Assembly (NCBI RefSeq): GCF_040958095.1 | Contig: NC_091160.1 | Span: 40,405,730 to 40,469,729 of the forward strand | DNA from: Procambarus clarkii | Lineage: Eukaryota > Arthropoda > Malacostraca > Decapoda > Cambaridae | Length of the DNA: 64,000 bases | Direction: 5' to 3' | Shown here: in pieces, positions 50,090-62,110 of the stretch | How the letters are laid out: every line of letters starts with the position of its first letter | Position numbering within the stretch: position 1 is the stretch's first letter | Translations under genes and position numbers: made by a program | The notes under the pieces: generated by a model | Seen by the model: the letters and a program-made list of their open reading frames with translations, nothing else | Databases searched by the model: none | Told to the model about the DNA's origin: nothing

Positions 50090-52870
50090 ATGTAATTTAA
50101 ATAAGAATAAGGCCTTCTTATGTAGCAGGATTATGTATTGGATTGAAGTCTATGGCTCGGCGGCTCCATCGATCTTAGCGCAGCTTTATCCTTTCCAAAA
50201 TGGTGCCCTTCGCTCTGCACTTGGGGTTATTCCCTCCTTGCCAGTGCTCTCTCTCCATGCAGAGTCGGGAGTTTGGCCACTATGATTTGAACACCTTCTA
50301 GCCCTTTGTCGACGACTCCAACGGATAGTGCGTCTCCCAGCTGCACATCTGCTTACTCGCTTGCAGTCCGATGAACACTTGTGGGATGTGCCGGCGGGAC
50401 GTTTCAGGCGCAGTCATCTGCCTTTCATAGTCTGGGCCTTTGACGCTTATTCGGAGTTTTCCCTTCCAGTCCCAGAACCCATCCCTGGTCTGGTCGTCTC
50501 TCCAGTGCCCCCCATGGGCGGAGGAGTTCATCAGTGTTTCGGTGGACTTTTTCATGCCTCCTTACCGGAAGAAGGATTTAGAGGGTCTGGACCCTTCGAT
50601 ATTTGCTGACCTGCGTGCCTTATACCAAGGATACCAGAAGGTTTACACAGATGGGTCCTATGTTAGTCAGTTGCCGTCAACCTCGGCGGCTGCTTTCTAT
50701 GCTCCTGTCTCCTTGTGTCAGACATGGAAGCTTTCCCCTGATCATTCGTGCTTGGCTGGGGAACTTCGCAATTTTGCTCGTATTCAGACTCCTCCATCAC
50801 GTTTCCAGGCCTTCATTGCGTCTTCTACGTGGACTGTCTTACAGCCCTGTGTCTGATATCATCTCGGCGTCCGCGGGTCCACCATCATACGGGGGCACAG
50901 ATCCGTGGGGAATTGCTGTCTTACTCAGGTTCCCCGGGTTGGTCAATCTCTGCAATGGATTCTGTATTATGCCGGGATTCATGGCAATGAGGAGGTAGAT
51001 GAAGTAGCGGGGTTGGTGTATGTTCACCATGAAGTTACACAGGTACTTCTGGACCAAACAGACTCTGTAGCATCTTCAAGCAGCCTGCCTCACGGCTTGG
51101 GTGGAGAAGATGTTGACTGTCCTTAGGTTTTCTCTGGGTAGCCTCCAATAGGGTGCCTCTTGAAGATATCCTTACAGTGTACCCAAAATTTGCCAGTGCC
51201 GGCTACTAAACATATGGCCCTGTATGACTAACCATCCTGCGAGATGGGGACTTGTATTACCACTGCTACCTTATTCAATCTTGTGTTGATGATATCCTCA
51301 AAATGCATCCTGAGTCTGCCAGTGCAGACTGCCCATCACATGCCTAACGGATGACTAACCATCCTGTGTGATGGGGATTTCTTAGCATCACGTAGTTAGC
51401 TTGTTTGACACACTGTACTCCACTTCATTTAGTCTAGAGTAGCTGCACTAATGCAGATGTACCTCATATATTAATAAAAAAAAAAGGTGCCTTTCCCCGT
51501 CCTCAGGCCCGTCAACACTCGCAACATACTTGACATGACCCTTACTCGCCTTCGGACTGGGTACACCTCTGGGTGCGCATCGCCATCGTCTTTAAAACAC
51601 TTTCGCACTCTTGGTGCTCAAAAAAAAATAATACCCTAGATGCTTTCGGCGCTCCGCGCGCCTACGCGGTAAGACCGAAAAAGTGTACACTCTTTTTACT
51701 GTCCTGATAATAATTGAAGGCGCACGTATTTAAATTTGGTATCACTGTGTTCGCAATAAAATTGTCTATAAGAACATATCTATAAAATGCCGCCAAACCA
51801 TAAGCACTATCAACACCAAATAAAAAACTATTCAGATCACTCGCCAAGAGCGCCAAACAGCAACAAAATGTTTCCACTCTCTTAATGGTTGCGAAGCCTA
51901 CAGTTGTCCTACATCGCTAATTGTGGTATCATTGGAATCGCAATAAAATTCTCTACACTGACATATGCATATAAATATAGATTCAATGTCGTAGCCTACC
52001 CAAAACAGTGTGGGAAGTGGCCGAAGTGTTACCCGCGGCAGCATATCGGCGAAACTCGCTTTGAAAAGTGTATATTCAATTCAGTCCTGACATTATTTGT
52101 CGATGCATGTATTTCATTTTTGTACCAATGTGCTCGCAATAGAATGTTCTATAAGAACATAAGTATTAAAGGTCACATAAGTATGCGTTCGACCGGCAAC
52201 ATATATAAAAACTACGTTGATTACACTCGTCGTGTCAATAATACAATTGTTTTATCACGATGATTCACTGCCACGCCGTTTTCTTTTATAAGCTGTTCGG
52301 CTATTAGAGAAAACGTAAATTTCATGGCAAACATTTGTATACTATTCCCAAGTTGATCGGATAATAAATGGATTTTATACAAATATTTTTTCGATGGACT
52401 ACAGGCGTAGTCTGTTATGCGGAAACGTAAGAAAATACGGTGACGACTCATGGATAATCTAAAGTGCGAAAGTGTTATTAAGTTGGTGGATTCCCCCTAC
52501 TCTCAGTGATGTTCGAACCAGGAGGATACTGTGGAACATCTATTTCTCCATTGCCCACGGTTTCACAGTGCACGTCAGACTACAGTGCTGTCTGTAGGCT
52601 GCATATTCCTCGCCATTCTCATTCGCCGGTTCCATTCTCCTTGATGGAGCGGGTGCAGAAGATGAGGACGTCCGTTATGGCAACCTTCTCTATACCTTTC
52701 ACTTTATTGGACACGTCTGTCGACAGTAGACTTTAGAGTTACCATCCCTCTCCGCACTTTTCTGTGCTGGTATCGTGCAGCTGGGGCGCATCCGAGTCCT
52801 CGATCGTCATCGCCCCTATATCAACAACAACAGTACTATCAAAACAGGAGGATGGGCTGATATAAACATA
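50090..52870 (+). mobile_element. LINE with RNase H domain (I/R1-like), interrupted
   Basis: Pieces in order: YGSAAPSILAQLYPFQNGAL (about 50150), VYTDGSYVS of an RNase H domain (50642), YYAGIHGNEEVDEVA (about 50960), DMTLTRLRTGYTSG (51533), then after the TTAA element EDTVEHLFLHCPRFHSAR (about 52527). Many stops. Interrupted at 51596-52477. A poly-A run is at about 51475-51484. Confidence 0.6.
51596..52477. mobile_element. TTAA-flanked element with internal ~190-bp modules
   Basis: Ends aacactttcgcac and gtgcgaaagtgtta, inverted, each next to TTAA (51592-51595, 52478-52481). Three internal modules near 51738, 51925 and 52125 share tcgcaataaaatt-tcta and acata. No transposase. Piggybac-like by TTAA only. 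Confidence 0.6.
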
Positions 52871-53139
52871 ATTTGGATATTTATTTACATGTATAATTGG
52901 GTAATACTTAAAACTAAACAGAAAGTTAGTTTACATATAGGAGTTGTTAAAGATATTTAGCAAATCATTTACAATTTGAAAATGAAAACACAGCACACAA
53001 ATGCGCCTGTGCACGTGCGCACTCAAATGATGCTCATGCAGCACTAGCCTGCTGAAGTGATTTGATGGAATATCTTTGCCCAAAGTAGTCACGAGCGCTG
53101 TCGGGTACTGCAGGTTTAAAGTCAAATGACTTTCCAAAA

Positions 53140-54110
53140 CTTTTGTACAGTCTGTGGGTGAGTGGTTATAGTACTGGGCATGTCAAGGGGCATGGTGGCC
53201 CTATATATATATTTCACCTGTGGCCGGCTTCCTTCGTGACCCAGCAGAAAGATAAGTAATAATGATTAGTTATATTAATATAATAATTATAATAATAATT
53301 GTTGTAATTAATAATTATTGCTCCTCATGCTGGGTCATGAAGGTCTTATCCACGGGTGAAAGGGGGGCTGTGACGACCTCTGTCTGGAACACATAGATGT
53401 GGGGCTCGGACGTCTGTCTCCTGGGACTCGTGCAGCCCCAAGCTCTGCTTCAGGAGGTTGGTGTTGTTCTTGCCCTTGCTGGGGTGGTTCTTCTGCGACC
53501 CCGACCACGGCGGTCTCCGGGTTTGGAGTTGTTGTGGCTTCTTTAACCAACTTCTAGGTAAACTCTGGAGCCCCTAAGGCTCCATTGTTGCCTTCAACCT
53601 CGTGTTGACAGTTCTTGTGACTGCCCTGGAACTAATCGTATTGGCGTTTGCCTTTCCATTGGAGACTTTCGGTAATGGTCCCCAAGCCAATATGCAACTG
53701 AAAACTCCACACCCTAGAAAAATTCTCCAGAAGGGAGGACTTTTTCGTAGTCATGATGGTCGAGTGGTTAAGAAACCAAGAACGCAATGGTGCATAGTGC
53801 TCCTGGCTGTCTGGTCTCGAATCCTTCTGGGGGTGTGGAGTTTTCAGTTGCATATTGGCTTGGGGACCATTCAAGCTTGTTCGCATTTGTGTTGCTCACG
53901 TGGTCCCACAAAGTGAGGTGATTCGACGAAATATCTATGCCCAAGATTACCACCAAGTGCTGTCGGGTCGTTAGGGATATCGCCTCGGCTACTAATGACT
54001 TTTTGTACAGTCATGGTGGTCGAGTGGTTAAGGAACTAGGTACGCTATGGTGCATAGTACTTCTAGCTGTCTGGGTTCGAATCCTATCTGCTGTCCAACC
54101 GAAACTTTAG
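53140..54110. repeat. Array of tRNA-like SINE pieces with an inverted repeat
   Basis: tRNA-like heads at about 53150, 53752 and 54012 (gtcatggtggtcgagtggtt; gggttcgaatcc). An inverted pair ggtccccaagccaatatgca (53676) and tgcatattggcttggggacc (53849) flanks one of them. Confidence 0.55.
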
Positions 54111-54184
54111 GCCTTCCCTGGCACGAAGGTGTTAGGTGATCCACATCCTAGTCAAATAAATTGCTAACCACCCATAGCTAGGGT

Positions 54185-54355
54185 CATAAACCCATGGAAC
54201 CGCCTACCCGCAGAGACGTAAATGCCAAGATATTACATCATTTAAAAATCCAAATAGAAAAAATCCTCAGGAGCAACGGTGGGACCTTTGACAAGATGCC
54301 AGCTTCCTGTCCCCTTCGAGGTCACTAGCCCTCAGATATATTCAGGTAAACTACT
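54185..54355 (+). mobile_element. LINE 3' end
   Basis: acccatggaaccgcctaccc and acctttgacaagatgcca parallel 28868-29000. Confidence 0.5.
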
Positions 54356-54589
54356 AATGACTTCATTCCTGCCCGAAACACTATGTCTGCTAATGGCATT
54401 TGTAATGGCATCTGTTAATGACATATTCCTTTGTAAGAAGAACAATGTTATGTACTCTCACAAACACAATGTACCTTCTTGTATATAAACAAATGAATAA
54501 ATAAGTATATAAATCAAATTCATCTCCCCAGAAAGCATGCAATGTGCATCACACTGCATATATTAATTTAAAAAAGTTCAAATTTAACA

Positions 54590-54858
54590 CTCGCTGACCT
54601 CAGGACACGTGGCACCAGGACACTCACTGACCTCAGGACACGTGGCACCAGGACACTCACTGACCTCAGGACACGTGGCACCAGGACACTCACTGACCTC
54701 AGGACACGTGGCACCAGGACACTCACTGACCTCAGGACACTTGGCACCAGGACACTCACTGACCTCAGGACACTTGGCACCAGGACACTCACTGACCTCA
54801 GGACACTTGGCACCAGGACACTCACTGACCTCAGGACACTTGGCACCAGGCACTGTTG
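54590..54858. repeat. 33-bp minisatellite, about 8 units
   Basis: Unit ctcaggacacgtggcaccag plus gacactcactgac. The first four units have acgtggc and the last four acttggc. A multiple of three, so open in several frames; judged non-coding. Confidence 0.95.
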
Positions 54859-54879
54859 GGTAAACAGGCAGAACATAGT

Positions 54880-55000
54880 ACACAGTTAAGGATTAACGCC
54901 CAGTAAATCTTCCCCGGCCAGGATACGATTCCACGACAAAGCGCTCGCAAAACGCCAAGCGAGTGTCTTACCACTTCACCATGGGGACTGCGTGATGAAT
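54880..55000 (-). mobile_element. tRNA-derived SINE downstream of transporter copy 2
   Basis: Minus-strand head agtccccatggtgaagtggt-like, with ggattaacgcccag; same family as 33040-33290 but at a different distance from the gene. Confidence 0.55.
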
Positions 55001-55072
55001 TCATTATTAATACGTGACACTTGGACAATCCGGCCGTGACCGTCGTCACAGGAAATATGGCTACACAGACCG

Positions 55073-55714
55073 TTACATGACAAAAGTGGGATTGTCGTGA
55101 GAAGCTAATTGTTGTTGGTCTCGCTCACAGGCTTCACTTGTCATCTTCGACTCCTTTCCGGGGTCTACTGGCGAGTTTTTGTTGTATCTCTTAATCAATA
55201 TGAAGAAAATTATTGTGTTGACGGACATGAGACAAGCATAGAAGAAGGCTTCGTGCGAGGCTCGGTGCTTGAAGGCCCCCGTGGCAGAGCTCAGGCTTGT
55301 TAGTCCTGCAAAGAGCCACAAGCCGACAGTAACTGTGAAGAGATTGGCTGCCTGCAGTGAAGACTTCATGGCCATCGGGGCCTGCGAGTAAGCAAAGTCC
55401 ATGCCAGAGACTAAGAAGAGGATCTCGCCGATGGTGATGAGGCCGTACTGGGGAAGGAGCCACAACACGTGGACGTTTGCAGGGGCCGTCATGGGGAAGA
55501 GGAAGACGTCGGTGGTGGTGATGACGATGTCGTACACACCGTCCTGGTACACTGCAGCCTCTCCAACTTCCACCTCTTCCACCATCACCTTGTACTCCTG
55601 GGGACTGATGCGCTGGAACTCCGTCTTTCCCTCCAGGAGCTGGAAGTTGTGGAGGATGGTGTCGTACGTGAGCGTCACGTTGAGCTCGTTGTGCGCAGGC
55701 GCCAACACCCGCAC
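55073..55714 (-). CDS. Transporter copy 2 exon 5 and stop
   Basis: 642 nt. Extracellular half identical to copy 1; TM10-TM11 diverged (PQYGLITIGEILFLVSGMDF). C-terminal tail polar, with clustered Asp/Glu/Lys. Confidence 0.85.
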   Translation of the reverse strand: MRVLAPAHNELNVTLTYDTILHNFQLLEGKTEFQRISPQEYKVMVEEVEVGEAAVYQDGVYDIVITTTDVFLFPMTAPANVHVLWLLPQYGLITIGEILFLVSGMDFAYSQAPMAMKSSLQAANLFTVTVGLWLFAGLTSLSSATGAFKHRASHEAFFYACLMSVNTIIFFILIKRYNKNSPVDPGKESKMTSEACERDQQQLASHDNPTFVM

Positions 55715-58700
55715 CTGTCAGGGCGAACCAACACAACTGAACAACACCAGGAAATCAGGCCCTAAATTTTACAGATTATTTATTTCTAAGGCACCATCAA
55801 ATAATATTAACAATACCAGTAATAATATCAGTAATGAGAAAATCACTCTAACAGAGCGGGGATCAACACAACATCTTGGTGAATGCCAGAGTATTTAAAA
55901 CTGGAACTGAGATCAGAATGTTGTGGTCAAAATCAGATTTATAATTTGTATCAAGATAAATAACAACGGCACTTTCCTGCACCGTGGGAGATTACACCCT
56001 TTCCAATTTTAATCCCTCCCTTTCCACCCAAGAAGAAACTTAGAGATCAGCCCAAGCTTCGTCTTGAGGCAAAGCTCAACGCCTTAAGCCATATTGATGC
56101 TCTGTCCACAGAGCATTCTCTCTCTCTCTCAAATCATATACACTGATGGTTCCCTACACCGCACCACGGGTGCAGCTGGAAGTGCAGTTGTCCTGACAAT
56201 GGACGATGGCTTATATTTTGAGTGGGGAGTCCGTATAAACCACTGGGCCTCTACCCTTCAGACCGAACTATTTGCCTTGCTTCTAGCAGTGAAATGCGTA
56301 CAAGTCTCCAAATTTGATACATTAATTATAAGTGACTATTTATCATCCTTAATTGCATTAAACATTTTAAAACAGAACTGTAACGTGCTTGTGTCTGAAG
56401 CTAGATACTAATACAACAAAATTATTAATGATGGTAACAGAGTCCATTTCATGTGGACTCCATCTCACGTTTGCCTACGAATGCATGATAGAGCTGATGA
56501 GTTAGCCAAAGAATCTGCATTAAGAGAAGAAATTTAGTATAACCTTGAATTGTCAATAAGCAGAGAGCAATAGTACACCAAGAACTTCAACAAAATCTTG
56601 TAGATCTGTGGGAAAATGAAATCGACACCAATAATTCCATCTATCATCATACTATCATGCAAGAGGAGCCACACATCTATGGATTATCCATTAAAATCAG
56701 CAGACTTCTAGATGTTACTACTGCTTGGCTTAGACTCGGTTACAAGTATCTCTGGGAATTCTCATTATCTGGCGATGTAGACCTGACCAAATGTAAACTG
56801 TGTCAACAAAATTATTAGCACACCCTCCGTCACTATGTGATGGAGTGCAAAAAGATACGTGAATTCAGAGACAATTCTATGACAAATGTTCCAGAGATGT
56901 GTAAATATTTCATTCCAAATTATCTGCTGCCAGAAGTCTTGGTCAAATCTCCCCAGTTTGCTAACTGTAGGTAGTATCTAAGTGATTATATCCTATACAC
57001 CGCTGTCCACTGGATAGGGGGCGGTGTGCAGGACAAATATATCAATTGTGACACTAGCTTCCTACATATGTCAGTTGCTTAATTTAGAAACTGTACTTAT
57101 GGTCGGTCTCGAGCCCATTGATAATGTGACGATGTGCGATGAATATTTTAACTAGCTCATCAAGATTGTAACTTGTTTATCTAAGTGAATTATGGGGTTC
57201 AGTCCCTGAGCCCATTATGTGCCTTTGTAACCCTTTCCACTACCACCCACAAATAGGTATGGGGTGCATAATAAATGAACTAACCTAACTGACAGACATG
57301 CGCCATACCCCTGAGCCATAACATACACAAAATATATTCCTGCAGACGCTACTGTGTCCTCTAAGGAGTCTGCTACTAAGGAAATTGTTGCCTCAAACAG
57401 TTTTTATGACGAGCCGCATGCACTCTGGAGTGAGGGTGAGCCGCATGCACTCTGGAGTGAGGGTGAGCCGCATGCACTCTGGAGTGAGTGTGGAGTTCTC
57501 CACGAATTTTCTCCCTTCAAATTTGTGGGAGTGATTTTATCATTGATAAATCATGCTATTGTGATTGTCTTGTGACTATCAATAATAATAGTAACAAACC
57601 ACTAAAAACGCTACTTAATAGATCTGCAATATAAGACTCTTCTCCATCAGTCAAAAGTATTCTAAAACTTACTTAATAAATTTATGAGGATGAAGAAAGT
57701 TGTAAAAATCTCATTTATGAAAATGTTTCAGTATTTGTAAAAGTAAAAATAAGTGCTAGAATATTGTCGTACTCTGAACTGTGTTGTGAAGCATTATACT
57801 CGCCCGTTGTTGTGTTTTATTAATGTATTTTACAGATGACTTGGCGTTATGGTGACACTTTATGTTACACTTTACAGTTGCTAGTTACTTGAAATGATTA
57901 GTGCTGAATCTTTAGTAAAGTCTGCTGTCATTGTTAGCAATTAACTTTTTAAAGTTATGAAACTGAGAGGAAATGATTGGGTGCGGGGACTCACTTTGGT
58001 GTCGGCATCTTCGTCCTTGATGTACTGGAGTGTGGGAGGGAGAGCCAGCACGCCAGTGGAGGTGACAAGGAGTGTTGTCTCATGGGCACCCAGCACCCTC
58101 ACTCTCACCTGCCTCATGTCTGGGGCGAGGCAGGAGGCTGTCACCTTGGCCTCCACCTCATCACCATGTGTGACAGTCAAGCCAGGCAGAACCACCTGGC
58201 CTCCGCTCTCCACACTCAGCTGACCGGTCTTGACGAAGGGCACCTCCACCACCATCTGGCAAGGCAGTGCGTTGTAAACGTGGATTCTCGCCTGCTCTGG
58301 AGGAATGAAAGTCTGTTCCACGCTCATGTTCACCAGTGCGTAGACCAGGAAGGCGATGATGGTGAAGCACATCCCCGCGATCATCCGTGATGTGGTCTTG
58401 GTGAGGACGCCAACGCGGGCCAAGAAAGGGTAGCCCACAAAATCAAAGAGCGGAATTAGAGCTAAAACGAGCAGTGGGTTGGCAGTGTAAGACATTTCTG
58501 GCGGGATCCTATAGCTGCCCACCATGCCGTCGAGACGTTTAGCCTGGAATATCATACCAGTGGAGGTGTGGTAGTAAAGAGTATTGAAGAGCGGGAAAGT
58601 GCAGAACAGCAGAAGGACACGCAAGGTCACCTTCACGTCCAGCAGCAACTGAGCATCAAATTTGTCCTGAGCACGGTCAAGCCAGTGCTGCACAGGCTCT

Positions 58701-61041
58701 CGGTCCTTATCCCAGGTCTTGGTGACCGCGTATGCAACGCAGCGAACTGCTCTTATCATCATTTTGTCTGGGAGCCCCTCCTTGTAGTGCGACCTTCCTG
58801 TAATATTACAAAAACATAACAACTAATAGAGACAATGTTAGAGAATTAAAACACACAGATATCGCATTAACGTGATCCACTAGGGAAATGAGGTGGAGGC
58901 GAACCTACGACCTTGGCGTTGTCAAGCCTCATACTCAACCACTAGACCATCGATGACTTGTAAAAGTCATACAACCGGATTTCTACTGAAATCACAGGAA
59001 GTATGAAGGCCCCTACTGAAGCCAGTCCAAGTTTTACGAATAATCCACAAGCACTCAGGTGGAAAGGAAGAGTGGTCCCTTCACCGTACGCCCCAACAAC
59101 AATAACTTCAACACACCGTACGTAATAACTGTGGTGTTACGTACGACCCACAAGCACTTCCTGTGATTTCCTTGAAAATCAAGTTGTATGACTTTTACAA
59201 GTCAACGGTGGTCTAGTGGTAAATTATGAGGCTTGACAATGCTAAAGTCGTAAGTTCGTGTCCTCCTCATTACCCTAGTGGATTTATTCATTTTCTGAAA
59301 GAATTAATTCCACAGCTGACTTAATGGTGTACACGGTGTGCACTACAGTAGGGAAATCAGCTTGTAAATGCAAGAGTACACACACTACGGTTGTACACAA
59401 TATGGATGCAGAACCATACAGCACAGGAACGTTGTATACCATACAAATTGAATAGATCGAATAATAATGACCCGAAATGGTTGACAAAAAAGCTGAAGAA
59501 CGTTATAGGTAGAAAGAGAGCTTGGTACAAAAGGATTTGTACCAGTTTAACAAGAATTCGTACAATTGGTTAGAAATGTTAAAAAAAGAGATAAGGAGGG
59601 CAAAAAGAAACTATGAAGTTCGCATTGCAGGGCTAGCAAAGACAAATCCTAAAGGATTTTATTCAGTTATATTTAACAAAGATTAGGGAAAGAATAGGTC
59701 CATTATAAACTGAGACAGGTTAGATAACTGATAATGATGAAGAGATGAGTAGTACATACAGAAATCACAATAGTGTGATGCATCAAATGAACAAATCCAC
59801 AAGGGCCGTGACGAGGATTCGAACCTACGTCCGAGAGCATCCCAGACGCTGCCTTAATCGACTGAGCTACGACATGGTAAAAGAATTGCAACCAGAAGTT
59901 CTACTGAACTTACTTAGATCCTGCAGCCTCTCCGAGACACAAACCAGGGTTTTACACAATTTCCCCCATGCACCCGAGCTATGTCAATAGGCCGTTCTAC
60001 CTCTCCGCCCTTACTTAATTACACACAGATCTCACAATAGCGTGATGCATCAAATGAATCCAAGATCCTTGCAGGATCCAAGTAAGTTTAGTAGAACTTC
60101 TGGTGTGGTCTTGACCACAGCTTGTGGTCAATGAGAACGCCAAGGAATTTGACATCTACTATGTTACAAATTTGGGTATTGTTTATCCTGAGATTTATTT
60201 GATTTGAGGATTTATTGCTAAACAAAATATAGAAAGTTTTGTCAATGTTAAGGGTGAGTTTGTTAGCAATTAGGAGGTTAGCAGTGTTGGGAGGCATTTG
60301 GAAGGTCATTAATGTAGATGAGAGAGAGGAGAGGGCCAAGTATGCAGCTCTGAGGAAAACCAATGTTGATGGGTAGGGTGAGAGAAATTGAATTATTTAC
60401 ACGAATTATTAAAACGTTTTATTAAGTCACCAAATTTGTATTAAAATAGTCCATGGTGCCATCTTGAAAATACATAAACCAATAATAAAAATTGTTTAAA
60501 TATTATTATCCTAGAGGACTGACCAGCAGCGAAGATGACGGTGGAGACAACCATGAGGCCGGCCATTATAATGTAGGAGAGGAAGTAGCAGTCATCACCG
60601 AAGCACTGGACAGAGTCTCGTATTTGAGCTGTTATGAATAGCCCGACGAAGGTGCCAGCGTTAACCATCCAGTAGAAGGCGTTAAAGAACCTGTAGCAGA
60701 AATATAAAGTTAAGAGAATGCTAAGATGACAACTTACCAGTTTTCTGGTTTATGTGCAAAAAACGAATTAATAACTCCATCTAACCTCTCCTCTGATGAA
60801 CCTCTCCCACTTTAACATACCTCTTCTGTTGCTCCCGTTGTTCTGGGACTTTGAACTGGTCGGCCCCGAGGGAGGTGTATGCAGCTTTCATGAGCCCTGT
60901 GCAGACACCCATCACCAGCATGCCCAAGATTGCTGTAAATTTGGCGGCGCTGAAGGAGGCCATGATGGGGGTGACCGAAGAGAGGGTAAAGATGGCGGCG
61001 CCCACTGTGCACCCGCAGCACATCAGGAACACCGTGCGAGC
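55073..61041 (-). CDS. POT/PTR2 (SLC15) family transporter, copy 2, exons 2-5
   Basis: Exons 61041-60821, 60690-60524, 58797-57995 and 55714-55073 (stop) have the same lengths and phases as copy 1 exons 2-4 and a longer last exon. No stops or frameshifts, and splice sites are intact. GADQF, the PTR2 signature helix and YSQAPMAMKSS are kept. TM7 reads FPLFNTLYYH where copy 1 has FPLFWALFYQ. The C-terminus runs 12 residues longer than copy 1 and ends NPTFVM. Exon 1 is not found up to 64000; copy 1 has a 6.6 kb first intron, so it may lie outside the window or be absent. Same strand as copy 1, about 9.4 kb upstream of its start: a tandem duplicate. Confidence 0.82.
55898..57295 (+). mobile_element. 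I-like LINE 3' half inserted in intron 4 of copy 2
   Basis: RNase H start IIYTDGSLHRTTGAAGSAVV (56137), LQTELFALLLAVKC, then SIYHHTIMQEEPHIYGLSI and CQQNY-HTLRHYVMECKK with stops, ending gcataataaatgaactaacc. Absent from the matching intron of copy 1, so it post-dates the duplication or was lost there. Confidence 0.7.
57405..57490. repeat. 27-bp triplication
   Basis: gagccgcatgcactctggag plus tgagggt three times, in intron 4 of copy 2. Confidence 0.9.
57995..58797 (-). CDS. Transporter copy 2 exon 4
   Basis: 803 nt. Acceptor atattacag, donor CCAAA/gtgagt. Differences from copy 1 concentrate in TM7-TM8; the extracellular part differs at only about four positions. Confidence 0.86.
58860..59400. 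repeat. Inverted pair of tRNA-like SINEs, intron 3 of copy 2
   Basis: ggtggtctagtggtaaatta (right) against its complement near 58930 (left). Same location and structure as 35636-36190 in copy 1. Confidence 0.65.
59400..59755 (+). mobile_element. CR1-like LINE fragment (EN-RT linker)
   Basis: Reads DPKWLTKKLKNVIGRKRAWY, then broken KEIRRAKRNYEVRIAGLAK and KTETGQITDNDEEM-like text. Confidence 0.55.
59755..60075 (-). mobile_element. tRNA-derived SINE with fold-back partner
   Basis: Minus head ccatgtcgtagctcagtcga, B box taggttcgaatcctcgtc (59804-59880), tail tttgttcatttgatgcatca. The adjoining 59880-60060 matches the 1985-2310 fold-back repeat. Confidence 0.65.
60085..60395 (-). mobile_element. 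LINE RT fragment
   Basis: NKLTLNIDKTFYILFSNKSS and KFLGVLIDHKL on the minus strand; same family as 48961-49860, truncated at both ends. Confidence 0.65.
60524..60690 (-). CDS. Transporter copy 2 exon 3
   Basis: 167 nt. Only two residues differ from copy 1 (FFNAF for FFYAF, TFVG for TFAG). Confidence 0.83.
60821..61041 (-). CDS. Transporter copy 2 exon 2
   Basis: 221 nt. Acceptor cctcatacag, donor AAGAG/gtatgt. About 11 of 74 residues differ from copy 1; GADQF kept. Confidence 0.82.
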
Positions 61042-61149
61042 CTGTATGAGGAAGGTGGCAGAGGTTAAGAGGTGTTGAAGAGGCACGGGGAACATGACAG
61101 CGTGAGGTAGCTCGAGCGAGAGTGAAGTTCAGCTTGGAAGATATATACA

Positions 61150-62110
61150 GTGTGACGATAATCTCTTTCAAGAGAGATTGAGCCTGCTCTTCCCTTCATA
61201 ATTACGTCAAAATACAAGATACTATATACAAGATACGTTCACCAAGTATCGCCAAACGTTTTGCCCAGAGAGCAAATCGTACCCAGCACACCTGGCCACC
61301 GCCGTAACCAGCTAACTGCTCATCCTCTGCCTGCCTGTTGCTGATTGGCTGGTGTCTCGTCGCCCCAGCCCTCCGCCACCACCACAAGTCGACGTCTGGG
61401 CTGCAGTGCGCCAGTCTCGTCAGAATATCTCAGTGCTCCATGCAGTTGACATCTCTCGCTGGTAGACTAAGCCATGGCTTTCGTGTACTAAGGGAGGTGG
61501 CAGCTCAAAGCCAGTATTCCAGCACTCATATTTTATTTTGCTATCACTGTAATTTACTTGTCTTAGCGTAACTTTTCATTTGCCAGTGATTATTCATGTT
61601 ATTTTGTTTGTTGACTTGTCCTACATATTTTTATGAGATTACCTTTATTCATGTCTTATTTTCTAGAGTAATTAAAATTTCATTGTTTATATACTTGTGT
61701 TTTGTGTGTCTTCCCATTACCTTACCACAGACGAAAGGACCAACTTTTCTCTTTTTTTTTTGTCATGTGACGAGGCCCTGCCCCTAGCTTTTGAAACAGC
61801 CGAACACCAACGCTTTTCCGTCACAACAGATAATAGGACCTACAGTGATCCATAACTCGGTTATCTGGTAGAGTCAGACAGCTTAAAGGCTCTACGTTTT
61901 ATCATGATAGGACAGCAGCAGGCTCGATCTCTTCCTACTCTCCGATGGCCTTAATTCCCTTCCTTGCTGCTCACATCGCCAGCTGGCAAGTACTTGTAAG
62001 TTTACAGAGTACTGTATATAAGGCCACCAAGAGTACTCAGAGCAATTCGGGCATATTCATACTCATCCAAAAGAGATAACCTCTTTGTTATATGTTATTT
62101 ATATATACAG
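61150..62110. other. Possible LTR-like sequence upstream of copy 2
   Basis: Homology to copy 1 stops at about 61149. From there tgtgacgataatc begins; cgtcacaaca is near 61818. atatatacag occurs at both 61141-61150 and 62101-62110. No coding domain. Classification uncertain. Confidence 0.25.

Noticed and set aside
53335-53550. 71-codon minus frame rich in Pro/Glu
   Set aside because: No homology recognised, lies among SINE pieces, and no splice context.
54584-54883. Repeat-protein frames of 11-residue units in the 33-bp array
   Set aside because: Unit length is a multiple of three, so all frames stay open; no start, splice or family evidence.
59804-59880. Possible tRNA genes (also 23270-23345, 49918-49990, 54012-54087)
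   Set aside because: A and B boxes are present but arms do not form full cloverleafs and each is joined to a repeated tail, so these are tRNA-derived SINEs.
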